Shown here: one piece after another, positions 1-8,676 of the stretch
Numbering within the stretch: position 1 is the first letter of the stretch
Layout: every line of letters begins with the position of its first letter
Assembly (NCBI GenBank): GCA_937862565.1
Contig: CALMFT010000035.1
Location: 1 to 35,440, forward strand
Reading direction: 5' to 3'
DNA: 35,440 nt
Source: an uncultured bacterium
GTDB taxonomy: Bacteria > Patescibacteriota > Gracilibacteria > Absconditabacterales > Absconditicoccaceae
Translations under genes and position numbers: made by a program
The notes under the pieces: generated by a model
What the model was told of the DNA's origin: nothing
Database searches by the model: none
What the model saw: only the letters and a program-made list of their open reading frames with translations

Positions 1-55
1 ACAATGCCAAAAGTAAAAGAAAAGAAATATTCTACACAATGCCAAAAGTAAAAGA
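1..55. repeat. Two direct copies of a 20-bp word at the window edge
   Basis: The word acaatgccaaaagtaaaaga is present at 1-20 and again at 36-55, giving a 35-bp period. The left copy touches the window edge, so the array may continue outside. The rest of 56-148 is AT-rich and lies downstream of the ferredoxin gene. The minus strand has a hydrophobic open frame here but no convincing start, so I do not call a gene. Confidence 0.6.
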
Positions 56-148
56 TAACCTAATACTCTGCTCTGCTCCAAACTTAATATCAAAAAAAAG
101 CTCAATCCCAAATAAAATCGAACTTCTTGAATAATGATAATACCTATA

Positions 149-466
149 CTAGAACTTTTTGAGAAGTATTTCTTTAGCTGTTCCATCCCAAGCATCATCA
201 TTGATACCAGCGATACAGGTCAAACAGTCTTCTTCGTCTACATCTACCAGTGGATAACCAAACTTTCCTATATCAATATTTTCAAATCATTTTTTGACAG
301 TACAAGCACACGAAAAGCAGGCTCCGCTACGACAGCTATATCAGATATCGATATTGTGTTTTTCTGCAGTATCTAGAATACTTTCATGTTTACTTGCAGG
401 AAAAGACCCGAGCTCAGTACCGTCTCTTTCAACTACTTTGATGATAATTTGAGAATCTGTGTTCAT
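149..466 (-). CDS. [2Fe-2S] plant-type ferredoxin
   Basis: The product is 105 residues when TGA is read as Gly (two TGA codons, in IGYSC and KKGFE). It is a small soluble electron carrier. Cys45, Cys50 and Cys53 form the C-x4-C-x2-C loop (CRSGACFSC), and Cys84 in CLTC supplies the fourth iron ligand, as in the CxxxxCxxC...C pattern of plant-type ferredoxins. Two extra cysteines, Cys55 and Cys81, are also present. The ATG at 466 is followed directly by the beta-grasp-like strand IIIKVVERDG. It lies 14 bp downstream of the gatC stop and ends with TAG. No redox partner is encoded nearby, so its role is open. Confidence 0.85.
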
Positions 467-480
467 ATTAATATAGTTAT

Positions 481-774
481 TTAAAGTGTTTCAGCCTTAT
501 TCTTCTCCCCTCTTCAGAACTTTATTTGTATCATATTATTGGCTATAGGATGTCAAACATTTGATAATCAGATAGTATTCGTAGGATAATCGCGCTGCGC
601 ATTTGCTTTGATCGGATCTATAGTCAGATTATTATCTTCTATAGAGACTTCATTCAGTTTATCTACAAATCCTAAAATCTGATCCATTTGGCTGTGCATT
701 TTTTCTTGATCAGCTGGATCAAAATTCAGCATAGTCATGTCGAGTAATTTTTGAAATTGTGCTTTGTCTATCAT
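481..774 (-). CDS. gatC: Asp/Glu-tRNA(Asn/Gln) amidotransferase subunit C
   Basis: A 97-residue GatC, the small clamp subunit of the GatCAB amidotransferase that converts misacylated Glu-tRNA(Gln) or Asp-tRNA(Asn). The N-terminal part (LDMTMLNFDPADQEKMHSQM, then ILGFVDKLNEV) matches the two-helix GatC fold. Read in the standard code it would stop at 568. With TGA=Gly it continues through TIGLSNVGHPIANNMIQIKF, the usual GatC tail, to a TAA at 481. gatA and gatB are not adjacent. The gene starts 15 bp after adk ends, so the two are probably cotranscribed. Confidence 0.85.
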
Positions 775-789
775 GGTTTTGATAAGCTA

Positions 790-1434
790 TTAAATACTGA
801 GTTTTATAACTTTCCTAATATCTTCAAATACTTTTTCCTGAGACTGATTTGCATCTACTTCTACAAGAAGATCTTGCTTCTTGAGGTATTCAATGACAGG
901 TTCTGTTTCTTTATGATATTGCTCAATTCTAGTACGTATAGCTTCAGGCTGATCATCTTCTCTTGTGATAATTTCATATCCTTGCCCTGTTACCAACTCT
1001 AACTCTTCTTCGTTTTTGATGAGATACATTCTGTTATCTTTCTTGTAATATCTTCTATTTACCAAACGCTCTATAGCGGTTTTCTCATCGAGTTTGAGGT
1101 AAATACCTACAAGTTTACGATGATGTTTAAATTCGAAATCAAGAAGATGGAATAATTGCGGTAGATCTCTTGGATATCCATCAAATAAAATATTCTGATT
1201 CGCGTCAAGCATAGGAATCATAAGATCAAATACGGCGTTAGTTACACTATAATGAATAAAATGTCCCTGATTGATTTGTCTTACGAAATCTCCTACCCTA
1301 TTATTGAGTGTGCTGAGTGCACGGAAAATACCTCCAGTTTCAAATAAAGCAAATTGAGGAAATGCATCAGAAACAAGTTCCGCTTGTGTACCTTTACCAG
1401 ATCCTTGTATCCCAAATAATGCTATATCAGTCAT
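790..1434 (-). CDS. adk: Adenylate kinase
   Basis: A 214-residue nucleoside monophosphate kinase that interconverts ATP+AMP and 2 ADP. The P-loop GIQGSGKGTQ is at residues 8-17. The TGGIFR segment, FDGYPRD and the lid-proximal REDDQPEAIRTRIEQY follow in the canonical order. The lid has no Cys4 zinc site. Unusually for this window it contains no in-frame TGA. It is followed 15 bp later by gatC. The assignment to the adenylate kinase family is firm; a UMP/CMP-kinase specificity is less likely. Confidence 0.92.
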   Translation of the reverse strand: MTDIALFGIQGSGKGTQAELVSDAFPQFALFETGGIFRALSTLNNRVGDFVRQINQGHFIHYSVTNAVFDLMIPMLDANQNILFDGYPRDLPQLFHLLDFEFKHHRKLVGIYLKLDEKTAIERLVNRRYYKKDNRMYLIKNEEELELVTGQGYEIITREDDQPEAIRTRIEQYHKETEPVIEYLKKQDLLVEVDANQSQEKVFEDIRKVIKLSI

Positions 1435-1471
1435 AAAAATTTAAGTTTAATTAAGGTATGAATAATTATTT

Positions 1472-1915
1472 CTATATATTTTTGTATAAAGCTATTTTCA
1501 TTTCTATATCAATCTTTAGAAGCTCAGCTTCAAGATTATCTACTTCAGCAGGAGAACTAACTACAGATTGGCGAATTTGCTCCTTAAGTTTCATTTGTGA
1601 TTCTTGCAAAACTGCGAGAGGACTTTGATTATCTAGTATAATCATATTAGTCAAAATTTGCAACTTATCACCTTCGATTTTGAGCACTCCTCCTAGACAC
1701 CCAAAAACAATATATTCTTTGTCAGTCAAGAATTCAAAAGTTCTTTCGTGCTGAAGTATACTAGGAACGAGTTTAATCAAACCAGGAGCAAGCACACTGA
1801 TCATATTATCATGTCCAGGGAGAACGGTAATTTGTCCATTGAGAGTATTTACGGTAAGTTGTTTTACATCTTCATCTCGAATGAGTCATTCTAAGGAGGT
1901 AATTTTTAGGTGCAT
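1472..1915 (-). CDS. atpC: F1Fo ATP synthase epsilon subunit
   Basis: The start is ATG 1915, giving 147 residues with one TGA=Gly (TSLEGLI). The beta-sandwich domain begins MHLKITSLEG and contains GQITVLPGHDNMISVLAPG, the epsilon signature, then a two-helix C-terminal domain around residues 95-145. It would regulate and couple the F1 rotor. No other atp gene is in the window, so the gene is either separated from its operon or at the end of one broken here by rearrangement. The ORF from the internal Met at 1804 would lose the first beta strands, so the upstream ATG is preferred. Confidence 0.85.
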
Positions 1916-1981
1916 ATGGATCAATTCGATAAAAATAAATATTCTGATTATTTTTTATACGTATATCAATTATTTTTTATA

Positions 1982-2428
1982 TTAAATATCAATGTTTGGT
2001 GCTCCACACTTTGAGCAGTACAGATAGTTGAATGGATAATAGGTAGCGCATTGTTTACATTCAATCTTAAGTTTACAACCACAAAATACACAATTATTAT
2101 AATCTGTAAGATTAGTCCTATAGCACTCTTTACATACTACAGTTTGCAAATCCAGACCCTCAAAACCAAGATGTCTTTCGTGTTTATAAGAAACGGGTCT
2201 AATCAAGAAATATAAAGGCAATCAGATTATTGGTGTTCCAAATACCACTAAAATCACTGAGAAAAATTGAAAAGCGGTACTCTGTGATCTTAACATTGAG
2301 TCTTTCAATACTCGCAAAACTCAGTATATCCACAATGCTATAAATGCTATAAGAAAAATATAACCCGTAAGCTCACTACCAGTCCGCGTACTGAGTGAAC
2401 TCGTTATTTGTTCAAAGTTTCAAAACAT
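1982..2428 (-). CDS. Membrane protein with C-terminal double zinc ribbon
   Basis: With TGA=Gly the reading frame gives 148 residues from ATG 2428. Two hydrophobic segments (about residues 20-40, around GYIFLIAFIALWIYGV, and about 58-82, FQFFSVILVVFGTPIIGLPL) are followed by a cytoplasmic-looking tail with four CxxC pairs (CKEC, CVFC, CKQC, CSKC), that is two zinc ribbons. I do not recognise a specific function. In the same frame upstream lies GIENLTDIVSTIGAQLFII and then a TAA just before ATG 2428. This looks like coding sequence cut by a stop, so the N-terminus may be truncated. It lies 86 bp after lysS ends. Confidence 0.7.
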
Positions 2429-2514
2429 ACTGGAGATTTAAATAATAAATAATTGCGCTCAAATAGTACTAACAATATCTGTTAGATTTTCAATTCATAA
2501 AATAAATTTATATA

Positions 2515-4683
2515 CTATTCTATCTCGTTTTGTACAGGTGTTTCAGGTTTAACAAGCGGGAACATAATCACATCACGAATATTACTACAACCTGTAAGTA
2601 GTGAGAATATTCTATCAACTCCCATTCCTCGACCTGATTGCGGAGGCATTCCATATTGCATTGCCAACAAGAATTCTTCATCAGATTTTGTTGCTTCTAC
2701 ATCTCATTTTGCTACAGCTCATGATTGTTCTTCAAAGTTTTTTTCTTGAATAATAGGGTCAACAAGTTCACTGTAGGCTTTGATTACTTCCCATCCATTG
2801 ATGAGTAGCTGCCATTGCTGTACCATATTATGATTGGCATCATCCTGACGTGCAAGTGGTTGCATCGTCTTAGGATAATTGTAAATGAAGGCTGGTCCCA
2901 CAATTCATGGTCTCGAAACTTTCTTATACAAATAATCAATCATAGTTGCAGTAGTTTGTACATCCAATCCTACCCAATCATATCATTTTGATTTGATCAT
3001 CCCTCTCAAATTATCTTCGTCTCCTGCCCCATATAACGATACATCTATTTCACTGTCTTTTTTGATCTGTGCTACAAAGTCTATTCTTTTCCACGGAGTA
3101 CTGAAATCTACTTCTCTTATGTTACCTTCTTTATCAGGAATACTTACTATAGGATTGAGTTCAGGAATATTTTTGAAAATATAGTCAAACATTTTTTCTG
3201 TAAATTCCATATTCATAATATAATCCCAATAAGCTGCATAATGTTCTATCATGCTAAATTCTTGATGGTGACTTGGATCTGAACCTTCGTTACGGAAGTC
3301 GATACACACTTCAAAGATTTTTTCTAGTCCTCCTACTGTTGCCATCTTGAGTCTTGGTTCAGCGCTAATTCTCAGATACATATCAAGATCAAAGTCATTA
3401 TGATGAGTCACAAAAGGAGCTGCAGCAGCGCCCGATGCGAAGTTACCTAATATTCCTGTATTGAGTTCTATAAATCATTGTTCATCATAAAAATTTCTAA
3501 TTACCTTTAGGAACTTGCTTCTGAGTTTCATTCTTTCCAAAGTTTCACGATTGAAAATCATGTCCAAATATCTTTGTCTGTACGCCTTTTCTTCGTTCTC
3601 TCCGATACCATGAAATTTATCTCCAAGCGGTAACAAAGCTTTCGATAAGAGTTGGAATTCAGAAACAAATAAGGTTGCTTCTCCTTTGTGAGTAACAAAT
3701 AATTCTCCTTTCACTCCCACAAAATCTCCTACATCAATATATTTTTCAAAAAATTTGTAGGCTTCGATTGGGTTTCCTTCTGGGTCTGTGAGCTGATCCT
3801 GAATTTCTGTAATAGTATTGTAGCCTTCATGATTTCCTGCTTCTTTGGTTTTATTGAGTAATTCTTTTGCAGATTGTAACATAATCAGATCTCTTTTGAA
3901 AATTCCATCCAGAAGTTCCCATTCGGTATCTTTGTCAGGATTTGCGATTTGATGTTTCAGATTATTTTCAAATTCTTCAATTTCCACCCATCTAATTTCA
4001 AATCAATCAAGAATTTCAGATTCAATAAATTGAGGTAAACCCTTCTCTCCTACTGTCTTACAAAGATATCCATATGCGAGTTGATGTCTATCTCGTTTTT
4101 TGAGATACTCGTGTACTTTTGGTAACTCATATAATATTTTTACATCACAGCCAGTTTCTTCTTGCGCTTCTCTGTGAACCGCGTCAAAGTAATTGTCGCC
4201 ATCATCTACACCACCACCCGGCAAAGAGTAGTTTCCTGAACTTGAGACATAGCTGCATGCGATCTTTCCGTCATCATCTACGATCACCATTTTTACAATA
4301 TGTCTCCAAAGTTGTTTTTGTTCTGGAGAGAGTTGTTGGTATTCTTGATTTACTTTATGTGGTGCTCTATTTTTGAGTAATTTACAATTATCTCTATGAA
4401 TCATAATCTGAATTTCTCAACTTTCATCCATCAATTTACCAAAAGAAATTTTTCCGTGAGAACGGAACAAAGTGAGTCTTCCTGCGGTTGATATTTCTCT
4501 TTGAGGCTGAGCTATAATATCGTTGATATCTCTCAGTAATTCTAAAGAATTTCTCGATTCACAAGACTCATTACATTGCTGTAAGGTTTGTATTTTTTTG
4601 AACCTAGGCGCATAAGGAACTATGTTCATCTTGAGGAGTTCCTCTCTTTTTTGGGTTCTTACTTGGTGTTCACTGAGTGCCAT
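2515..4683 (-). CDS. lysS: Class II lysyl-tRNA synthetase with a Nudix domain inserted in its OB fold
   Basis: A 722-residue LysRS, whereas the family is usually about 490-510. The OB-fold anticodon-binding domain starts normally ([20 protein letters not shown], about residues 67-87). It is interrupted from about residue 110 to 305 by a full Nudix hydrolase domain, then resumes at [20 protein letters not shown]. The class II catalytic core follows: YRQRYLD, motif 2 region [11 protein letters not shown], and motif 3 GRGMGVDR near the C-terminus. The Nudix box is at about residues 157-179 (G157, R171, E172, E175, E176, G178), with Asp163 in place of the first Glu. Seven TGA codons are read as Gly, including the Gly after DEQ. 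All segments share one frame, so this is not a frameshifted pseudogene. It ends with TAG. Confidence 0.92.
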
Positions 4684-4710
4684 AATACAATGTACAAGAT
4701 TATAAATAAC

Positions 4711-4738
4711 ATATTAGAATAGGTGGTATTTTAGTCAA
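4711..4738 (-). promoter_or_regulatory. Probable sigma70-type promoter of lysS
   Basis: On the minus strand TTGACT (4733-4738) and TAATAT (4711-4716) are separated by 16 bp, about 27 bp upstream of the lysS ATG. This is a good match to the -35/-10 consensus, but in an AT-rich region. Confidence 0.5.
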
Positions 4739-4760
4739 TAGAATTTCAAAACCATGAGCT

Positions 4761-4788
4761 AAAAAACAACCCCGAAAGAGTTGTTTTT
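4761..4788 (-). terminator. Intrinsic terminator after rpsD
   Basis: An AACAAC...GTTGTT hairpin with a CUUUCGG-type loop is flanked by A and T runs. On the minus strand it follows rpsD and would end the ribosomal-protein operon. The A/T runs on both sides would also let it act on the plus strand. Nothing coding is seen between 4789 and 4881. Confidence 0.75.
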
Positions 4789-4881
4789 ATAATAGTTATT
4801 ATGATTTCATTCTCAATATCCATTTGAAAATTGATTGAGTTGGTATTCCAAAAAAGAAAAACTTGGAAGACCGACGAAAAC

Positions 4882-5502
4882 TTAGGCTCTCGCATAAAAC
4901 TCGATCACTTTCAATACATCTACTGGCAATCCTTGAGTTTCAGTTTCACCTGGGAATTCCAAAACTTTGATTTCGAAATTAGTAAAGTTAGCTGACAACC
5001 AAACTGGAGATTGATAGTTTTTAGTATCTAAGTCATACAATGCTGATGATTGTAATGCTGGTTTCAAAGTAAGGATATCGCCTATGTTCACAAAATAAGA
5101 AGGAACATTATGTTTCTTACCATTGAGCAAGAAATGTCCATGAACTACCATTTGTCTTGCTTGCATAATTGTTCTTGCAAACCCTGCTCTCAAAACAACA
5201 TTATCCAATCTTCTATTCAAAAACTGAGTCAATACCATATCATGATCTTGGCTTTTATTTTTAGCATATTTTTTACTCGTGATATTAACGAGATTAGAAA
5301 ATTGTTTTTCAGACATTTGATACATTCTTTTCAAAACTTGTTTGTTTCTCAAAAGTTTGTAGTATTCTGACATTCTTGGTTTAGCTTGACCATGTTGTCC
5401 AGGACCACCTCTTCTATTCTTTGGATCATATTTTTCAGGTCCAAAAAGGTTTACTCCCTCTCTTCTACATAATTTGTATTTAGCTCCTGTATGCCTACTC
5501 AT
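4882..5502 (-). CDS. rpsD: 30S ribosomal protein S4 (uS4)
   Basis: A 206-residue uS4, the 16S rRNA 5'-domain assembly initiator. The N-terminal region (SRHTGAKYKLCRREGVNLFG) and the S4 RNA-binding domain (RLDNVVLRAGFARTIMQARQMVVHGHF) are intact. It contains no in-frame TGA. It is the last gene of an infA-rpmJ-rpsM-rpsK-rpsD string and is followed by a terminator instead of rpoA and rplQ, which usually come next in the bacterial alpha operon. Confidence 0.96.
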   Translation of the reverse strand: MSRHTGAKYKLCRREGVNLFGPEKYDPKNRRGGPGQHGQAKPRMSEYYKLLRNKQVLKRMYQMSEKQFSNLVNITSKKYAKNKSQDHDMVLTQFLNRRLDNVVLRAGFARTIMQARQMVVHGHFLLNGKKHNVPSYFVNIGDILTLKPALQSSALYDLDTKNYQSPVWLSANFTNFEIKVLEFPGETETQGLPVDVLKVIEFYARA

Positions 5503-5556
5503 CTAGTGTTAAGTAATAATAATAAAAGTATATATTTTGTATTCAATAATATTTTA

Positions 5557-5970
5557 TTAGTTTCTTTTTGGTCTCTTACCTTTTGTTCCTCCAAATCTCA
5601 ATGGAGTAACGTCCTTAATCCAAGTAATATCAATTCCACCAAGTTCATTGATAGCTTTGAACATACCATCTCTTCCGAGTCCTACACCCTTACAAAGTAC
5701 ACCAACTTCTTTGAGACCACACTCATTTTTTGCGATTCCAATAACGTGTTTAGCAGCCATTTCAGCAGCATATGCAGAAGATTCTTTACTACCTTTAAAT
5801 CCTACTCTTCCAGTTCCAGCAGTAGCGATAACATTACCATTATTATCAGTGAATGTTACAATACTATTGTTACTTGTAGTTTGTAGATGAATTAATCCAG
5901 TAGCGATTTTAGGATACTTTTTTTTCTTATTTCCAGTGCTAGCACTTCATGATTTTTTTACTCCAGCCAT
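5557..5970 (-). CDS. rpsK: 30S ribosomal protein S11 (uS11)
   Basis: Reading TGA as Gly (codon in KKSGSAS) gives 137 residues from ATG 5970. The core IVTFTDNNGNVIATAGTGRVGFKGSKESSAYAAE, here cut into its parts by the platform-binding loops, is typical of uS11, and the tail (GLGRDGMFKAI, PLRFGGTKGKRPKRN) is canonical. Starting at the internal Met at 5760 would remove half the fold. The position between rpsM and rpsD is conserved. Confidence 0.95.
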
Positions 5971-6042
5971 TTATTGTTGGTGTTAATAATTAATAAATAA
6001 TAATCTGATTATATGTTATATGTTAGAGAATTTTATAATGTA

Positions 6043-6417
6043 TTATTTTTTCAATACTGGTCTTACTCTGCTTCTTCCAAGTAATTTTTTTGCAGTATGA
6101 GCATTTTGAGAAGTTCTTTGTCCTCTTACTGGAAGACCAAGATTATGTCTCATACCTCTATAACATCTGATTTCTTTCAATCTTTTGATAGCATTGCCAA
6201 CCTCTCTTTTGAGATCACTTTCCACTACCATTTCTTTGATTTCATCAGTGATGAGTTTTTGCTCTGCTTCAGTAATATCTTTCACTCTTTTATTGAGTGG
6301 AAGCTCAAACTTTTCAAGTAATTTTTTACTTGTAGGAAGTCCTATACCAAATATAGTAGTAAGTGCTGTCCAAATTATTTGATTTTCTGATAATACGTGA
6401 CCTTGGATTCTGAACAT
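6043..6417 (-). CDS. rpsM: 30S ribosomal protein S13 (uS13)
   Basis: A 124-residue uS13 of the small-subunit head, contacting tRNA and the 50S bridge. FGIGLPTSKKLLE and CYRGMRHNLGLPVRGQRT are the family hallmarks, and the C-terminus ends in a basic tail. There are no in-frame TGA codons. It is followed 72 bp later by rpsK; that gap carries a palindromic copy of the dispersed 9-bp motif at 6000-6012. Confidence 0.96.
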   Translation of the reverse strand: MFRIQGHVLSENQIIWTALTTIFGIGLPTSKKLLEKFELPLNKRVKDITEAEQKLITDEIKEMVVESDLKREVGNAIKRLKEIRCYRGMRHNLGLPVRGQRTSQNAHTAKKLLGRSRVRPVLKK

Positions 6418-6459
6418 TGTAATGTTAAATAATAAGTTAAATATTTTTTTAATTAAGAA

Positions 6460-6573
6460 CTATCCTTGACGTTGTTTATGTTTTGCATTAATGCAGATAA
6501 CCATAACTCTACCGTGTCTTTTTATAATTTTACAGTTGAGACATCTTTTTTTTACTGATGTTGCGACTTTCAT
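6460..6573 (-). CDS. rpmJ: 50S ribosomal protein L36 (bL36)
   Basis: A 37-residue bL36 from ATG 6573 to TAG. The sequence [19 protein letters not shown] with a later Cys and a C-terminal KHKQRQG fits the family. Three cysteines are visible (Cys11, Cys14, Cys27), with His33 as the probable fourth ligand of the usual CCCH zinc site. It lies between infA and rpsM, the canonical position. Confidence 0.93.
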   Translation of the reverse strand: MKVATSVKKRCLNCKIIKRHGRVMVICINAKHKQRQG

Positions 6574-6635
6574 AGGTAGGCAATTAAGAGATTAAAATAG
6601 TTGATAGTCTGTATAGTAAGATATTGGATATTGAA

Positions 6636-6914
6636 TTAGCTTTTTACTCATCTATAAGTGATGATTCCTTTACTCCAGTCATCAGGATTAATCTTTACCA
6701 TTACGGTATCTCCTACGATAACCTTGATCTTTCTCATCTTCATCTTACCACCAACGTATGCAGTGATAGTTTGATCAATTCCTTCAATACGCACTGCATA
6801 GTTACCGAATCATAGATCTTGTTCAATGATTCCTGAAAGTTCTACATCGTTGGAATCTTTCTTAACTCTTGGCTCAAATACTTTTTGAGGTTTTTGTGCT
6901 ATTGGCTTTGCCAT
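6636..6914 (-). CDS. infA: Translation initiation factor IF-1
   Basis: A 92-residue S1/OB-fold IF-1, which occupies the 30S A site during initiation. After a Lys-rich N-terminal extension of about 22 residues the OB fold runs from DVELSGIIEQDLGFGNYAV through GGKMKMRKIKVIVGDTV and KINPDDWSKGIITYR. TGA codons encode the Gly in QDLGFG and in YRGVKS. The extra N-terminus (AKPIAQKPQKVFEPRVKK) is longer than in most IF-1 proteins. Confidence 0.93.
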
Positions 6915-6972
6915 AAATTGTGAATTGGTATATAGTGTAAAATAATCAGATATATAATAATTTCGTGATTAA

Positions 6973-7425
6973 TTATTCAGCTGTTTTAGCTGCTGGTTTC
7001 TTAGCAACTACTTTTTTTGGAGCAGATTCTTTCTTAACTGCTGGAGTTTTTGCTTCTTTCTTTGGAGCTTCTTCAATATCAGCTTTTTTAGCTGCTGCTT
7101 TAGTCCCACCTCCAATGATTTGTTTCACTTCAAGTACTGTTTGATGTGGTCTAAATCAGATTACTCTTTGGTATCTATTTTTTCTTTTAAACTTAAGAAC
7201 TCTGATTTTTTCTCATTTTTGGAAGTCAGTCACTACATTGAATGCAACACTAGCTCCAGTGATGAAAGGTTTCCCCACAATCGTATTTGTTCCATCTTCT
7301 TCAGATATCAACAAAACTTTAGTTGCTGTATAATTACTATCAGTGAGCTCTAACTTATCAACAATAAGTGTATCATTTTCTCTTACAATATATTGATGTC
7401 ATTGTAATTCTATTACGGCAAACAT
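6973..7425 (-). CDS. rplU: 50S ribosomal protein L21 (bL21) with Ala/Lys-rich tail
   Basis: 150 residues from ATG 7425. Residues 1-105 are bL21 (MFAVIELQGHQYIV, then KIRVLKFKRKNRYQRVIGFR and HQTVLEVKQI). Residues from about 106 onward form a low-complexity Ala/Lys/Pro tail (for example KKVVAKKPAAKTAE) absent from standard bL21. Three TGA codons are read as Gly. rpmA (L27), often the next gene, is not in the window. Confidence 0.93.
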
Positions 7426-7511
7426 AGGAATCTTTGAATTATAAATTAAAATTGATGATATTGGGAATCTTTATAGTATTTATTTTAAAAATTGTGTTGT
7501 GGAATAACTGA

Positions 7512-7775
7512 TTAAGCGAGTTTACCAAGTTGAACAAGAAGATCATATTTCTTTTGATTTTTCTTGAACATAGAACTTACGATAGCTCTCATTCTGAGAT
7601 ATCTTCTAGAACTAGGAACATCTCTTGATACATTTTTTCTGTACCATTTAGTGTTATAATGCTTTTGTTTTTTTGCATACTGAATAGTTTGAGAAGATTG
7701 AAGTTCTTTCTTATAGAAAGCAACCATTCTTTCGTTACTACTGAGATCGTTTGTTCTTCGGATTGTAAACGGCAT
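7512..7775 (-). CDS. Small basic protein, possibly ribosomal protein S21
   Basis: An 87-residue, strongly basic protein with no in-frame TGA. The middle (ERMVAFYKKELQSSQTIQ, then YAKKQKHYNTKWYRKN) is loosely reminiscent of bS21, and it lies among translation genes between tRNA-Leu and rplU. It is longer than typical bS21 and the match is weak by eye, so the product name is tentative. Confidence 0.5.
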   Translation of the reverse strand: MPFTIRRTNDLSSNERMVAFYKKELQSSQTIQYAKKQKHYNTKWYRKNVSRDVPSSRRYLRMRAIVSSMFKKNQKKYDLLVQLGKLA

Positions 7776-7857
7776 GTGTGAATTGGTATAAAGAATTATA
7801 AATATGATTCTGATTATAATAATTATTATTTGTTTTTAGATTTGATATTGATGGGTT

Positions 7858-7941
7858 TGCCTGGGATCGGAATCGAACCGACAAGATATTACTATCGGCG
7901 GATTTTAAGTCCGCTGCGTCTACCAATTTCGCCACCCAGGC
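7858..7941 (-). tRNA. tRNA-Leu (anticodon UAA)
   Basis: A class II tRNA with the acceptor GCCTGGG/CCCAGGC, the D-loop AAATTGGTAGACGC, anticodon loop CTTAAAA, a long variable arm and T-arm GGTTCGATTCC. CCA is not encoded. It lies between rplT and the small basic protein gene on the same strand. Confidence 0.95.
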
Positions 7942-7991
7942 GTATTATTCTCGTACATTTCAATACGAGACTATTTGGTAAGATTCTCAGA

Positions 7992-8336
7992 TTATTTTGT
8001 AATTTCAGAGTAGATATTATCAAATACAGCAGGGAAAACGATAGCGATATTGCTAAGCATTTTTCTGTTGAGAGTAATATCTTTATCAGAAGCCATCTTG
8101 ATGAATCTTGAATATTTACCACCTTTGAGTTGAACGGCAGCATTGATTCTCTCAATCCAGAGTCTTCTTTGATCTCTTTTTTTCAATTTTCTATCTTCGT
8201 AAGCATGTTGACCTGCCTTAACAATGGCATTTCTTACTTGCTTGTACACATTACCTCTTCCAAGTCTATATCCTTTTGCAAGGGCAATAAACTTTTTATG
8301 TCTCTTGTGTCTTTGAAGTCAATTTTTTACTCTCAT
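7992..8336 (-). CDS. rplT: 50S ribosomal protein L20 (bL20)
   Basis: 114 residues from ATG 8336, with TGA=Gly in VKNGLQR. The sequence RVKNGLQRHKRHKKFIALAKG and AYEDRKLKKRDQRRLWIERI is the bL20 pattern, a 23S rRNA assembly protein that in other bacteria also represses its own operon. The internal start at 8249 would drop the basic N-terminal tail that inserts into rRNA. It is the last gene of infC-rpmI-rplT. Confidence 0.95.
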
Positions 8337-8399
8337 TGTTGTGGTTGTAATAATTAATAAAATAATTTGATTTTAGATATATTAGTAGAGTTTCGTGAA

Positions 8400-8594
8400 T
8401 TATTTAGCGTAAGGAATAAGTGCTTTAATGTTTGCTTTATTTGCATCGCTAGCAACTTTACCGTAATCAAATGTCTTATCTGATCTTCCTTTGTTACTCA
8501 TCAAATGGTTTTTACGAGCTTTGTCGTGAATGTATTTACCAGTTCAAGTTATTTTAAATCTCTTTGCTGTTCCTTGATGTGTTTTGACTTTCAT
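8400..8594 (-). CDS. rpmI: 50S ribosomal protein L35 (bL35)
   Basis: 64 residues from ATG 8594. MKVKTHQGTAKRFKITGTGK with later RKNHLMSNKGRSDK matches bL35. A TGA codon encodes the Gly of KITGTGK, a nearly invariant position. It sits between infC and rplT, as in most bacteria. Confidence 0.94.
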
Positions 8595-8676
8595 AATGGA
8601 GTGATTTGTTAATTAAAGTAAATTGATTTTTTGCTGGGTCGTCAGTATATTGTTGTTGTTTGTTTTTTCAAATGGT

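Noticed and set aside
1-55. CRISPR array
   Set aside because: Only two copies with a 15-bp spacing are visible, no palindromic repeat structure, and no cas gene anywhere in the window.
1893-1900. aaggaggt as a ribosome binding site on the plus strand
   Set aside because: It lies within atpC on the opposite strand, and no plus-strand gene follows it.
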